A DNA stretch of 64,000 bases from Bradyrhizobium sp. AZCC 1610 (lineage in GTDB: Bacteria; Pseudomonadota; Alphaproteobacteria; Rhizobiales; Xanthobacteraceae), in NCBI RefSeq assembly GCF_036924515.1, contig NZ_JAZHRR010000001.1:3381001-3445000 (forward strand), read 5' to 3'. Made by a program: the position numbers and the translations under genes. The stretch's first letter is position 1; the number at the start of each line of letters is the position of its first letter. This document shows, piece after piece, positions 46,017 through 58,192 of the stretch. The notes under the pieces were generated by a model. That model did no database searches and was not told the DNA's origin. It saw only the letters and a program-made list of their open reading frames with translations.

Positions 46017-46790
46017 GTGAAGAAAGTTTTGTTGACGACCACCGCTCTGATCGCGCTTGGGATGGCGCCCGCGATCGCCGCGGACCTTGCCGCTCGGCCC
46101 TACACCAAGGCGCCTGCCGCCGCGATTGCGATGTACGACTGGAGCGGCTTCTACATCGGCGCGAACGGAGGCTGGGGTTCGAGCCGCAATTGCTGGGACA
46201 TCACTAGTTTCGTTTTGGTGGGCCCCGTTGTTCCCGCCGCGCCTGAGGGCTGTCACGATGCAACGGGCGGAACCGTCGGCGGCCAGATCGGCTATCGCTG
46301 GCAGGCCTCTCAGTGGGTCTTCGGCCTCGAAGCACAGGGTAACTGGGCTGATTTCGAGGGATCAAATACCAGCGCTCAACTTCTCGTCACCCGAAACGAA
46401 TCCAGGATTGATGCTTTCGGTCTTTTCACCGGGCAAGTCGGGTACGCTTGGAACAACGCGCTGCTTTACGTCAAGGGCGGCGCGGCCGTCACCAGCAACA
46501 AGTATGCCGGTCTCGATATTGCCACCGGCGTGGCCTTCGATTCGGCTAACGATACCCGTTGGGGCGCCACAGTCGGCGTCGGATTGGAATACGGATTTGC
46601 ACCGAACTGGTCGGTTGGCGTCGAGTACAATCACTTGTTCATGGGAGACCGCGACATAGTGATGGTCGGCACCGGTGCGCTCTTCCCGGCCGGAGCCTCC
46701 GTCCGGACTGATCGTATTAGCCAGGACGTCGATATGGTCACCGCCCGTATCAACTACCGCTTCGGCGGTCCGGTCGTCGCGAGGTATTGA
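46017..46790 (+). CDS. Outer-membrane beta-barrel protein (Omp25/31 type), copy 2
   Basis: The 257-residue product has a signal peptide (MKKVLLTTTALIALGMAP, cleavage near IAAD) and a barrel very similar to copy 1 (DWSGFYIGANGGWGSSRNCWD; end NYRFGGPVVARY). It has an insert of about eight residues near SFVLVGPVVPAAP. The start is a GTG at 46017 with GAAAGGAAG upstream. It is a tandem duplicate, diverged by perhaps a third. Confidence 0.88.
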   Translation: MKKVLLTTTALIALGMAPAIAADLAARPYTKAPAAAIAMYDWSGFYIGANGGWGSSRNCWDITSFVLVGPVVPAAPEGCHDATGGTVGGQIGYRWQASQWVFGLEAQGNWADFEGSNTSAQLLVTRNESRIDAFGLFTGQVGYAWNNALLYVKGGAAVTSNKYAGLDIATGVAFDSANDTRWGATVGVGLEYGFAPNWSVGVEYNHLFMGDRDIVMVGTGALFPAGASVRTDRISQDVDMVTARINYRFGGPVVARY

Positions 46791-46817
46791 GCTTCGCTTT
46801 CAGCAAACCGAATACCG

Positions 46818-46848
46818 AAAGGCCGGCCTCGCGCCGGCCTTTTTGTTT
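46818..46848 (+). terminator. Terminator of Omp copy 2
   Basis: AAGGCCGGCCTCGCGCCGGCCTTTTT-type hairpin, same stem and loop as at 45819, followed by GTTTTG. Confidence 0.85.
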
Positions 46849-46974
46849 TGCCTTGTTGTTTGCTTGTGGAACGTTACCGTTCACGTGCGTGGAACTGCTG
46901 ACGGCTGCTGCCAAAAAGATGGCTGCACAAACAATCCGTTGATGGATTGTACGCGGCACTGGAAATCATTCATC

Positions 46975-46989
46975 GTTCTGCCTATGTTC
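46975..46989. promoter_or_regulatory. LexA (SOS) box upstream of uvrA
   Basis: GTTCTGCCTATGTTC is an exact GTTC-N7-GTTC, 88 bases before the uvrA start, as expected for SOS control of excision repair. Confidence 0.75.
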
Positions 46990-47077
46990 CGACTTTCGAT
47001 CATCGGCGCCTGATCCCCGGTCCTCGCGGGCACTGCGCGCCCAACGTGGCGCGCCTCACGCGCCTGGAAATGCCGAT

Positions 47078-50059
<2,982 letters not shown>

Positions 50060-50072
50060 TAGGAGCCTTGAG

Positions 50073-50872
50073 GTGGACGCGCGCGACCATCATAAGATGA
50101 GCTTAGATGATCGCTTGAGTGCGCTTTCCGAGACGCGCCCGAACTGTCTCTATTTTGCATTAACGCTGACGGCAGACAAAGCGGGCCAAGTGATTTTCTC
50201 AACTCAAACTGTATGGGTGGGTTGGTCGGACGAAGAAAGACGCGAAGAGCTACGACGTGCGCGCCTTGTGTATCCCCAGTTTGTTGAGCTTTGGAGACAC
50301 GTGAACCAACCTTACGCCGTCATTCATACAACAGATGAATTGTGTCTCTTTCTCCTTGGCGGGGGAAATGCTCTTATCGAGGAGTCCCTAGCCAGGCGGA
50401 TTTTTCCGCGAATTTTAGGAGATGCCGAACGTTGCGTTCGCGACGGAGAAACCGGCTTCGTTTCTCCAGATCTACTGCCCGAAGCTGCCTTTCGACGTGC
50501 TCCGACCCCGAAAGTAAGAATGCAAGTTTTAACGCGCGATCAGCGTCGCTGTCGCGTTTGCGGGCGCCGTCCCGATGATTGCGTGGACATCGTGCTTCAC
50601 GTTCACCATATTCGGCCATGGGAGAAGGGCGGCATAACTGACCCAGGAAATTTGATCACTCTCTGTCATAGTGTCATGCAGGCCTCGAGCCCCACGACGA
50701 TCCTAGTCTGTTTCAATATTTGAAGCCGGGCGATGCTGCCGACAGGCAGCTAGCGGAATTCCGAATGGGTGTCGCCAATTATCGTCGCGTCGGCTTCCTA
50801 TCGGGCTTAAGAGACAAACCCCAACCAAAGCAAGTATCGAGGCTGCCTCGCCCCAAAGGGCGAAGAGCGTAG
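50073..50872 (+). pseudogene. HNH endonuclease-family protein, frameshifted in the HNH motif
   Basis: The N-terminal 185 residues are a mixed domain (DERREELRRARLVYPQFVELW) not recognised. An HNH starts with RCRVCGRRPDDCVDIVLHVHHIRP and ITDPGNLITLCHS. After CHS one base is missing (near 50673). The next frame resumes HAGLEPHDDPSLFQYLKPGD and ends with VANYRRVGFLSGLRD and a basic tail at 50872. Without repair the last Cys-His of the zinc/metal site is lost. The start is a GTG with AGGAGCC upstream. It is possibly a restriction-like or homing nuclease. Confidence 0.7.
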
Positions 50873-50954
50873 CAAGCGCAGGGCGGATTAGCGGAGCGTA
50901 ATCTGCCACTGCTCTCGTCCCGCGCGCGGCGGTTCACGTCTTCGGCTGATCTCC

Positions 50955-51287
50955 CTACACCGTCCAATAATGCGGATGCGGATAGGATCGTGAGCGGTCG
51001 CCCCAGTCGAAGTCGTCTTCATCGAACTCGGACGGGCCGGCGCGCAGGTCCTCTAGCGTCAGTTCGACCACAAAGGCCCGACGCTCCGGATCAAACCTGA
51101 GCGCGTCCCATCGCACAGGATAATGGTGGTGGCTGGCGAGCAGACCGCCGGTTTTTATCACGGCATAGGCGACAGTGCCGCTGACCTTGTCCAGCATCAG
51201 TCGCTCGATCGTACCGAGCTTTGTGCCGTCTTGCCCGTAGACGTTCGCGCGCTCGACGCGATCACTGGGCACCAGGGTATGAGCCAT
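50955..51287 (-). CDS. PRC-barrel domain protein
   Basis: The 110-residue product has a PRC-barrel: VERANVYGQDGTKLGTIERL, then LDKVSGTVAYAVIKTGG. An acidic tail follows (EFDEDDFDWGDRSRSY). PRC barrels occur in photosynthetic reaction centres, RimM and many small stress proteins; here it is stand-alone. AGGGAGG precedes the ATG 51287. Role unknown. Confidence 0.85.
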   Translation of the reverse strand: MAHTLVPSDRVERANVYGQDGTKLGTIERLMLDKVSGTVAYAVIKTGGLLASHHHYPVRWDALRFDPERRAFVVELTLEDLRAGPSEFDEDDFDWGDRSRSYPHPHYWTV

Positions 51288-51377
51288 GGCGTCCTCCCTG
51301 TTTTCTCGTTCTCCCGGCATTATAGCACCAACGAGCCCGACATGCGCGCGCGTCCGACGCGCGACTCACGGACGCAT

Positions 51378-51459
51378 GTAGGATGGGTAGAGCGCAGCGA
51401 AACCCATCAATCCCGCGCGCGGAGAGATGATGGGTATCGCTGCGCTCCACCCATCCTAC
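51378..51459. repeat. Palindromic repeat, family B copy 1
   Basis: GTAGGATGGGTAGAGCGCAG (left) and CTGCGCTCCACCCATCCTAC (right) form a hairpin of 82 bases, with inner AAACCCATCA/TGATGGGTAT. Copy 2 is at 53063. Confidence 0.85.
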
Positions 51460-51464
51460 GGCCT

Positions 51465-52412
51465 CTACCGCCGCAAGAACGCCCCGAACGCCCGCGGACC
51501 GTCGCCGACCTTGATCTCTCCTGTCACCTTCAGCTCGGCCGCATCGATCACGCTGATCGAGTTGCTCTCCCAATTCGCCACGACGATGCGCCGCCCGTCC
51601 GCCGTCGCCGCGATCCCTTCCGGGTAATCGCCCACATTGATGCGCTTGAGCGGCGCCAGCGTTAAGAGATCGAACACGCTGACAGTGCCGTCATACTGGT
51701 CGGTGACGAAACCGCGCCCTTGCGCGAGTGCGACCGCATAGGGGCGCAAGCCCGTCTTCACGCGCCCGATCTCGCTGTTATCCGCGATATCGATCACAGA
51801 GACGTCGTTCGAGCCGACATTGGCGGTGTAGGCGCGCCGGCCCTCCGCATCGATGGTAATGCCAAACGGGCGCTCCCCGACCTTGATGACCGCCCGCCGC
51901 TCGCGCGTCGCGGTGTCGATGACGGACACGCTGTCGGCGTCGCGGTCAGCGGAGAGCAGAAGCCGCCCGTCCGGCGTCACCGCGAGTCCCGACGGCGAGG
52001 CGCCGACCGCGATATCGGCGATCACGCGCTGCGCTATCGGATCGATCACCCGCACCGCCGCGGCGTACCAGTCGGCCACGTAGACTGTGGCGCCATCCGG
52101 CGCCACTGCGACACCGAGCGGACCACCGCCGGTGTTGATCCTGCCTACGACCCGGCGTGCGGCGGCATCGACCACCGTCAGCGCCTTGGCATCGGGGCTC
52201 GTCACATAGGCGAAGCGTCCATCCGGCGTGATGGCGACGCCCGCAGGCTTGCCGCCAATCGCGATGGTCGCGACCGGCTGCAAGGATGTGAGATCCACGA
52301 TCGTCAGGTTTTCGCTGAGCTGATTGGTGACGAAGGCTTCCTCGGCCCACGGCTGGCCGGACCAGGCGCTGCCCATGATGGCGACGAGCGCCGCCAGAAC
52401 AATGGCCCGCAC
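51465..52412 (-). CDS. Secreted YVTN-type beta-propeller protein
   Basis: The 315-residue product has a signal (VLAALVAIMGSAWSG) and seven beta-propeller repeats of the YncE kind, each with GKPAGVAITPDGRFAYV- or PFGITIDAEGRRAYTAN-like motifs ending VSVIDxx. It lies in the periplasm. The GTG start at 52412 is two bases after the stop of the SRPBCC gene, so they are coupled. In methylotrophic relatives such genes accompany quinoprotein dehydrogenases. No catalytic site is expected. Confidence 0.82.
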   Translation of the reverse strand: MRAIVLAALVAIMGSAWSGQPWAEEAFVTNQLSENLTIVDLTSLQPVATIAIGGKPAGVAITPDGRFAYVTSPDAKALTVVDAAARRVVGRINTGGGPLGVAVAPDGATVYVADWYAAAVRVIDPIAQRVIADIAVGASPSGLAVTPDGRLLLSADRDADSVSVIDTATRERRAVIKVGERPFGITIDAEGRRAYTANVGSNDVSVIDIADNSEIGRVKTGLRPYAVALAQGRGFVTDQYDGTVSVFDLLTLAPLKRINVGDYPEGIAATADGRRIVVANWESNSISVIDAAELKVTGEIKVGDGPRAFGAFLRR

Positions 52413-52414
52413 GA

Positions 52415-52957
52415 TCAGCTTCCGCTTTCGACCTTCTTCTTCAGCGCCTCGAGGCCCGCGCGGTAAAGCCCGCTCACCGCCTTCACGGCGGCCTCGTCGC
52501 TCAGCTCCGGCGGCGGATCGTTGTTGGGAAAGCCGCGATAGAACGCGCCGGCCCACTCCAGGCTGCTGCCCTTGCCGTCGGCGCTGGGCGTCACGGTCAG
52601 GGTGGACGAATAGTTGGTGACCGGCAGCACCTTCACATCCACGGCGGTGATCCGGTACGAATAGCTCATTTTCTCGGCGTCGTATTTGTAGAGCTCCTCA
52701 TCGACGATCGCGCCGGTCGCCAGCGTCAGCCGCCGCGTGGCCTCGATCGCGTTGCCTTTGTCGCCCTCGGTCTTGTTGACCGGCGGCAGCCAGCTCATGT
52801 CCTGGAAATTGCCAATCGCGGCCCACACCTTGGCCGGCGGCGCGTTGATCTCGATCGATTCCCGTACCTTCTGGCGGGTCGGCCCATGCGCCCAGGCTGC
52901 CCCCACTACAGCCAGCGCTGCCATCGCGGCCGCAGCCTTCGCAATCGTCGCTCTCAT
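52415..52957 (-). CDS. Secreted SRPBCC-family protein (MxaD-like)
   Basis: The 180-residue product has a signal peptide (AAMAALAVVGAAWAHG). A START-like SRPBCC domain follows: VRESIEINAPPAKVWAAIGN with FQDMSWLPPVNKTEG, then the long C-terminal helix DEAAVKAVSGLYRAGLEALKK. Secreted SRPBCC proteins of the MxaD kind act near periplasmic methanol or alcohol dehydrogenases. The beta-propeller gene follows in the same operon. Confidence 0.8.
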   Translation of the reverse strand: MRATIAKAAAAMAALAVVGAAWAHGPTRQKVRESIEINAPPAKVWAAIGNFQDMSWLPPVNKTEGDKGNAIEATRRLTLATGAIVDEELYKYDAEKMSYSYRITAVDVKVLPVTNYSSTLTVTPSADGKGSSLEWAGAFYRGFPNNDPPPELSDEAAVKAVSGLYRAGLEALKKKVESGS

Positions 52958-53062
52958 GTCGTTTCCCCATTGTCTTGCTGGCCCGCGCGAACACGGGCTG
53001 TGATATTGTAGCGTATTCTCGTGGCAAAGACGGCCGGTTCGTGGCGCGGGCCCTATTGTTCA

Positions 53063-53144
53063 GTAGGATGGGTAGAGCGAAGCGAAACCCATCAATCACG
53101 TGCGCGAAAACATGATGGGTTTCGCTTCGCTCTACCCATCCTAC
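53063..53144. repeat. Palindromic repeat, family B copy 2
   Basis: GTAGGATGGGTAGAGCGAAG and CTTCGCTCTACCCATCCTAC are exact inverted ends of an 82-base element. The inner arms AAACCCATCA/TGATGGGTTT are also perfect. Confidence 0.9.
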
Positions 53145-53148
53145 GGTT

Positions 53149-53925
53149 TCACTCCTCCATCGCCGCTTCCACAAACCCGGCCGGGTCCTCGCAAAACTCC
53201 CGCATGACCTTGTAGTGATCGGTCTCTTTCACCGTCACCGGCTCCAGTCCGTATTTCGTCAGCCGCAGCAAAGTCGCGTTCGGGTAGGCCATCAGCATCG
53301 GCGAGTGGGTGGCCATGATGATCTGGCAATGGCCGATGTCTTCCATCCGCCGCATCAGCTTCAGGAACGCGATCTGGCGCGAGGGCGACAGCGCGGATTC
53401 CGGCTCGTCGAAAATAAAGATGCCCTGCTTCTGGCAACGCTCCTCGAAGAAACGCAAAAACCCTTCGCCGTGGGAGTGGGACAGGAAGTCGGGCGGCGGG
53501 CCTCCTCCCATTGGATATTTCTGGGCCATCTCGTCCAAATATCGGGCGACCGAGAAGAAGCTTTCGGCGCGGAAAAACCACCCATTGGTGATTTTGGGTA
53601 GCCAGCTCGCCCGCAACGCGCTGGACAAGCGGCCTCCCATTTTTTCCAACGCCCATGAGTGGTCGACCGTCATGTACCCCTTGCCGCCGCCGGCCTCGTC
53701 GTAACCAGCGAGCACGGCGATGCCTTCAAGTAGTGTGGATTTGCCCGTGCCGTTCTCGCCGACGATGATGGTGATCGCCTTATGAAAACTCAGTTCGAAA
53801 TCGTCGCGCAGCAACGGCAGGCAGAAAGGATAGGCCTCGCGGTTGGCGATCCGCGACGGCTCGAGCCAGATGCGCTTGAGGTATGGCGCCGGCAGGTTGA
53901 TCGGCTTGTTTCGTCGTGAGGCCAT
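53149..53925 (-). CDS. AAA-family ATPase, small ABC/SMC-like
   Basis: The 258-residue product has Walker A GENGTGKST (near residue 55), a Q-loop region and Walker B IFIFDEPESALSP. QIIMATHSPMLMAYP is the switch. The layout matches small predicted ATP-binding proteins related to MglA/RecF-like or ABC-type ATPases without membrane domains. The start at 53925 (MASRRNKPINLPAPYL) was chosen. It has no partner gene nearby. A role in DNA repair or defence is possible but not shown. Confidence 0.82.
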   Translation of the reverse strand: MASRRNKPINLPAPYLKRIWLEPSRIANREAYPFCLPLLRDDFELSFHKAITIIVGENGTGKSTLLEGIAVLAGYDEAGGGKGYMTVDHSWALEKMGGRLSSALRASWLPKITNGWFFRAESFFSVARYLDEMAQKYPMGGGPPPDFLSHSHGEGFLRFFEERCQKQGIFIFDEPESALSPSRQIAFLKLMRRMEDIGHCQIIMATHSPMLMAYPNATLLRLTKYGLEPVTVKETDHYKVMREFCEDPAGFVEAAMEE

Positions 53926-54020
53926 GTGCGCGGGTCCGATGGAACAACATTGCATTCAATGCATATATCCGGATCGTAGCGCAACCCCAGATGGCAATCC
54001 GCCCCCTGCAAGAAACACCA

Positions 54021-54344
54021 ATGCCGTCCACCACCTACACCCTCTTCCGCAGCGCCATCCTTGGCGAGCAGCAGGTCATCTGCCGCTATGACGGCCGCGT
54101 GCGCGAACTCTGTCCGCACATCATCGGCACCAACAAACGCGGCGAAGAGGTCGTGCTGGCCTGGCAATTCGGCGGCGAAAGCTCCGGTCCGCTGCCGCAA
54201 TGGCGCTGCCTGAAGCTGGCGAATGTCAGCAATGCCCATATGCGCGAGGGTCGTTGGCACGAAGGCCGCTCGCACCGCATGACGCAGACCTGTGTCAGCG
54301 ATATTGATCTCGACATCAACATTCACGTTCGCAAACGCAGGTGA
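54021..54344 (+). CDS. Conserved hypothetical protein
   Basis: The 107-residue product begins MPSTTYTLFRSAILGEQQVICRY and has a WYL-like beta-strand pattern (AWQFGGESSGPLPQWRCLKLA). The C-terminus ends SDIDLDINIHVRKRR. Two earlier in-frame ATG codons exist, but the region before overlaps the divergent ATPase promoter. Function unknown. It is divergent from the AAA ATPase gene. Confidence 0.65.
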   Translation: MPSTTYTLFRSAILGEQQVICRYDGRVRELCPHIIGTNKRGEEVVLAWQFGGESSGPLPQWRCLKLANVSNAHMREGRWHEGRSHRMTQTCVSDIDLDINIHVRKRR

Positions 54345-54348
54345 CTCC

Positions 54349-54430
54349 GTCATTGCGAGGAGCGTAGCGACGAAGCAATCCATATCTCCACTTGCCGCAC
54401 TATGGATTGCTTCGCTTCGCTCGCAATGAC
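54349..54430. repeat. Palindromic repeat, family D
   Basis: GTCATTGCGAGGAGCGTAGC and GCTTCGCTCGCAATGAC form an imperfect hairpin of 82 bases, with inner GAAGCAATCCATA/TATGGATTGCTTC. This is the common GTCATTGCGAG element. Confidence 0.85.
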
Positions 54431-54795
54431 GTGGAGAGGCCGCAACATACTGAACACTCGCACATGCGAACGTAACGATCTTGATTGCACCAACGCCCTC
54501 GCCTCGCTCGCAGATCGAGAACTCATTCCACACACGTCGCCGCGATGCTGTCGAAATAGCAACCTGCTCGCGCCAATGCGCGGTCGCGTTTGGGTCCAAC
54601 TTTTGCCGGCATGCGCAACGTATGGTTAACCTGCAAGCGGTCGTTCTCACATCCGCGCAAACGTCGCTTGCAGACGGCTCTCAAGGGGCGCATTCGCGCC
54701 CGCTTCCACAAACGATACGTCACCATGCCGGTGCAATCGGTTCGCTATCGAGCCCGCAGGGGGTTATACGAATGTTCAACTTCAGGGGACAAAAT

Positions 54796-55464
54796 ATGAA
54801 ACGACTACTTCTAGCTGGTGTGGCCCTCTCGGTCGCGAGCGCGGCCTCGGCCGCCGACCTTCGGGCGCGGCCCTATCCCAAGGCCGCCCCGGCGACGGTG
54901 GTTGCGGCGTATAACTGGTCCGGCTTCTATATCGGCGCGATGGGCGGCTATGGCTGGGGAAGCGGCGATAGCGATGCCAGCGGCGGTTTTGGTGGCGGCA
55001 CGGTCGGCTACAACTGGCAGCTCCCCGGCAGCCAGTTCGTATTCGGCGTCGAAGTCGACGCCGCCGGCGCCAGCATCAAGGAAAGCGTAACCGGGGACGT
55101 CGGTGGTGGAGTCCTGGGCACGGCGGATTCCAAGATCAACTCATTCGGAAGCGTGACCGGCCGTGCCGGCTTCGCGATCGATGCGGCGCTTCTCTACGCC
55201 AAGGGCGGCTACGCCTGGGCCAACCACAAAGTCTCCGCTTCAGTGCCAGCGCTAGGCCTAGCGTCTTCGGATAGCCAGACTCATTCCGGCTATACGATCG
55301 GCGGCGGCCTCGAATATTTGTTCACGCCGAACTGGTCGGCCAAGGCCGAGTACATGTACACCAGCCTCGGCGGCGAGACCTATACTGTGTTGGGCGTCCC
55401 GGTGGATTCCGGCAACATCGACTTCCACACCATCAAGGTCGGGGTGAACTATCACTTCCGTTGA
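54796..55464 (+). CDS. Outer-membrane beta-barrel protein (Omp25/31 type), copy 3
   Basis: The 222-residue product has a signal peptide (MKRLLLAGVALSVASAAS, cleavage near SAADL). The barrel starts ARPYPKAAPATVVAAYNWSGFYIG and ends IKVGVNYHFR with a final Phe-Arg typical of the BAM signal. It is more distant from the pair at 45040/46017. AGGGGAC precedes the ATG. Confidence 0.88.
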   Translation: MKRLLLAGVALSVASAASAADLRARPYPKAAPATVVAAYNWSGFYIGAMGGYGWGSGDSDASGGFGGGTVGYNWQLPGSQFVFGVEVDAAGASIKESVTGDVGGGVLGTADSKINSFGSVTGRAGFAIDAALLYAKGGYAWANHKVSASVPALGLASSDSQTHSGYTIGGGLEYLFTPNWSAKAEYMYTSLGGETYTVLGVPVDSGNIDFHTIKVGVNYHFR

Positions 55465-55491
55465 GACGGGAATGTAGTCGCGTAGTTGCTG

Positions 55492-55586
55492 CGTAGGGTG
55501 GGCAAAGCGTAGCGTGCCCACCATTCAGCATGACGCTCTTCGAGAGATGGTGGGCACGGCGCGAACGCGCCTTTGCCCACCCTACG
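55492..55586. repeat. Palindromic repeat, family A copy 2
   Basis: CGTAGGGTGGGCAAAGCG and CGCCTTTGCCCACCCTACG form a hairpin of 95 bases, matching 21373-21466 closely in the arms but not in the loop. Confidence 0.9.
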
Positions 55587-55593
55587 GCAGACG

Positions 55594-56451
55594 TCACATC
55601 ACCTCGAGCACCAGCTCCATCGTCATCAGCACCGGATTGTCGCCGCGCATCAGCCGGCCCTCGGCGATGCCGCCGAGATAATCGACCAGCGCGACGTCGA
55701 GCTCCGCCTGCAGCGCGCCGTCGGCGCCGGGCGTGATTGCGCCGGCCTTGATCGCAAGCTCGGTCGCAAACGGCACGACGGTTCGGCCGTCAGTGAAATG
55801 CGCGCCGATGGTGGAGCCGACGCCGCCGTGAATCCGCGCGCGCAAAATTCCATGCTGCCGGCAGAAGGTCTCCAGCGCCGCGGCAAAATCCTGATTCGGC
55901 CGCAGCCGCAGCGCAAAGGCGCGACTTCCGGCCTTCACATCGGTGCCGGCGCACGCCACCGGCCCGAACAATTTGAAATTGGTCTCGGGATCGGGCTCGG
56001 CCACAAACATCGCGCCGTCGAGGCCGAACGCTTCCACCGCGAACGATTCGGCGACGATGCTCTCCTCGGGGAGAATGTGGCCGCCGTGCAGATGGCCGTC
56101 AGTCTCGGTCCACAGCCCATGGCAATGAAAGAACGGCGCGCGATCGCGCTCGCCAAGCGTCATCGCGCCGAGCTTCAACCGCGTGATGCCGGAGGGCCGA
56201 AACGTGTCGCTGTAGAACGCCGCATTGGCGCCGGTCTTCGACAGCGCGGGCATCACATAGGCAAACGGCCCAAGCGCCCCTTCCCGCATGCTCAACACGC
56301 CGCCTGAAAACCCGGCTTCGGCAAAGCCGCGGTGCGCGGCCTCCAGCAGCGGCAGGCCGGCGGCAAGCGTGAACGAAAACGCCCGCCCCCGCGCCTCGAC
56401 CCATTGAATACGCTCGGGCGCGGGCGGCCCGGGCTGCGCGATGCTGCGCAT
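55594..56451 (-). CDS. DUF296 (PPC-domain) protein
   Basis: The 285-residue product has two PPC-like halves: LAAGLPLLEAAHRGFAEAGFSGG with HCHGLWTETDGHLHGGHILP, then AALETFCRQHGILRARIHGGVG. The His-rich GLWTETDGHLHGGHILPEE is a metal-binding pattern of the family. It starts four bases after the stop of the acyl-CoA ligase gene upstream and is likely cotranscribed. Role unknown; the association with ligases recurs in this group. Confidence 0.8.
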   Translation of the reverse strand: MRSIAQPGPPAPERIQWVEARGRAFSFTLAAGLPLLEAAHRGFAEAGFSGGVLSMREGALGPFAYVMPALSKTGANAAFYSDTFRPSGITRLKLGAMTLGERDRAPFFHCHGLWTETDGHLHGGHILPEESIVAESFAVEAFGLDGAMFVAEPDPETNFKLFGPVACAGTDVKAGSRAFALRLRPNQDFAAALETFCRQHGILRARIHGGVGSTIGAHFTDGRTVVPFATELAIKAGAITPGADGALQAELDVALVDYLGGIAEGRLMRGDNPVLMTMELVLEVM

Positions 56452-56455
56452 CGCC

Positions 56456-58093
56456 TCAGCTACCCGTTTTGGAGATGAGATCAAGCAGCCCTCGCGCCTC
56501 GAGTTCATCGCGGACCAGCCGCTTCGGAATCTTGCCGTAGCCGGATTTCGGCAGCGCCTCCCAGAAGAAGAAGCGCTTCGGCATCTTGTAGCGTGGCACC
56601 TTCGGCGCCAGGAACGCCGCCAGCTCCGCCTCGCTCACCGGGCCAGCGCCCTCGCGTGCGACGCAGACGGCAACGCCGACCTCGCCCCAGAACGGGTCGG
56701 GCACGCCGAGGACGGCGACCTCGCCGATCGCCGGGTGCGTGAGAATCTTCTCCTCGACCTCGCGCGGATAGATGTTGGAGCCGCCCGAGATATACATGTC
56801 CGAGGCGCGGCCGGTGATGTAGACAAACCCCTCCTCGTCCATGTGGCCGAGATCGCCGGTACGAAACCAGCCGTCGCGAAACGCTTTCGCGTTGGCTTCG
56901 GGATTGTCGTAATAGCCGGCGAACACAGCGGGACCGATCACGCAGATCTCGCCAGTCTCGAACGGTTTGAGTTCGCGCCCGTCATCGCCCTGGATCGAGA
57001 CCTGCATGCCCGTCCGCTCAAAGCCGCAGGTGCCGATGCGGGCCAGCGGGCCGTCCTCGGGATCGTGCAGGCTGGCCGGCATCACCGTGATGTTGCCGGT
57101 GACCTCGCCGAGCCCGAAATACTGCACCAGCACCGGGCCGAGCTTGTTCAGCGCCGCCTTCTGGTCCTCGCGATACATCGGCGCGCCGGCATAGATCACG
57201 AAGCGCAGCGAGGAATGGTCGTATTTGTCGACCGCGGGATGCTCGACCATCATCTTCAGAATGGTCGGCACGGTGAACATGTTGCTGACGCGATGCGCCT
57301 CGATCAGCCGGAACGCTTCGGCGATATCGAATTTTTCCGACGGCAGCAGGATGGTCGGCACGCCGCGCGCGGCCTGCACGAGTTGGTGCACGCCGGCGCC
57401 GTGCGACAGCGGCGCGACCACCAGCGAAGCATCCGTCTCCGTCGTGCCCGGCATCAGGTCGGCGAGATGATTTGTCACCACAAAGGCCATCTGGCCGTGG
57501 GTGAGCACTGCCGCCTTGGAGCGGCCGGTGGTGCCGGAGGTGAAGAAGAACCAGCAGGGATCGTCGTAATCGACCGCTGCGTTGTCGACCTTCGCACCCG
57601 CATGATCGGCGATCACCCCGCCCACGGATTTTTCGCCAAACGTCCCCTCGCCGATCCGCCAGATGAATTCGAGCGCGGGGTTGGCAACCGCCGTGGCGTG
57701 GTCAGGGAAATCGCCATGGCACAAAAAAGCCCTCGCGCCGGAGGCGGTGGCGAGATAGGCGACCTCGTCCGGCATCAGGCGGAAATTGGTCGGCACCCAG
57801 ACCGCGCCGAGCCTAAAGGCCGCGAACATCGACCAGAACATCTCGTCGCAATTTTTGGAATGCACCAGGACACGGTCGCCCTTGGCGATGCCCCGTGCGG
57901 CGAGGCCCGCCGCCAGCGCCGACACGGCACCATCGATCTCGCGCCAGGTCCAGGATTTGTCGCCCCAAATGAAGCCAATGCGGTCGCCATGGCAGCGGGC
58001 GTTCTGGGTCAGCATATGCGCCAGGTTCATCACCCGGCGCGACATCCGCGCTAGACCGCCGCGCGGGGTGGGAATAGTCACGGTTTCAGTCAC
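56456..58093 (-). CDS. Acyl-CoA synthetase (AMP-forming)
   Basis: The 545-residue product is an ANL-superfamily ligase. P-loop FFFTSGTTGRSKAAVLTH, the motif YFGLGEVTGN, GWFRTGDLGHMDEEG and the C-terminal Lys in SGYGKIPKRLV are all present. The substrate is an organic or fatty acid, not readable from the sequence. It starts with GTG (58093). The DUF296 gene follows closely. Confidence 0.9.
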   Translation of the reverse strand: MTETVTIPTPRGGLARMSRRVMNLAHMLTQNARCHGDRIGFIWGDKSWTWREIDGAVSALAAGLAARGIAKGDRVLVHSKNCDEMFWSMFAAFRLGAVWVPTNFRLMPDEVAYLATASGARAFLCHGDFPDHATAVANPALEFIWRIGEGTFGEKSVGGVIADHAGAKVDNAAVDYDDPCWFFFTSGTTGRSKAAVLTHGQMAFVVTNHLADLMPGTTETDASLVVAPLSHGAGVHQLVQAARGVPTILLPSEKFDIAEAFRLIEAHRVSNMFTVPTILKMMVEHPAVDKYDHSSLRFVIYAGAPMYREDQKAALNKLGPVLVQYFGLGEVTGNITVMPASLHDPEDGPLARIGTCGFERTGMQVSIQGDDGRELKPFETGEICVIGPAVFAGYYDNPEANAKAFRDGWFRTGDLGHMDEEGFVYITGRASDMYISGGSNIYPREVEEKILTHPAIGEVAVLGVPDPFWGEVGVAVCVAREGAGPVSEAELAAFLAPKVPRYKMPKRFFFWEALPKSGYGKIPKRLVRDELEARGLLDLISKTGS

Positions 58094-58192
58094 TGGGAAT
58101 CAACCATTACGCTTCGAAAAACCGACATGGAACACCTCATGGCAACGATAGCAGAAAGCCCGGTGCCTGCTCAAATCCGCCGTGGGCCGACA

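Noticed and set aside
46870..46910. GAACG-TTAC-CGTTC palindrome upstream of uvrA as a LexA site
   Set aside because: It lacks the GTTC-N7-GTTC spacing; the exact box at 46975 is a better candidate.
53149..53925. AAA ATPase as part of an antiphage system
   Set aside because: No nuclease, TOPRIM or other effector gene is adjacent; the only HNH gene is 2.3 kb away, frameshifted and beyond unrelated genes.
56441..58054. 537-codon open frame antisense to the acyl-CoA ligase
   Set aside because: His/Arg-rich mirror frame with no start signal or domain.
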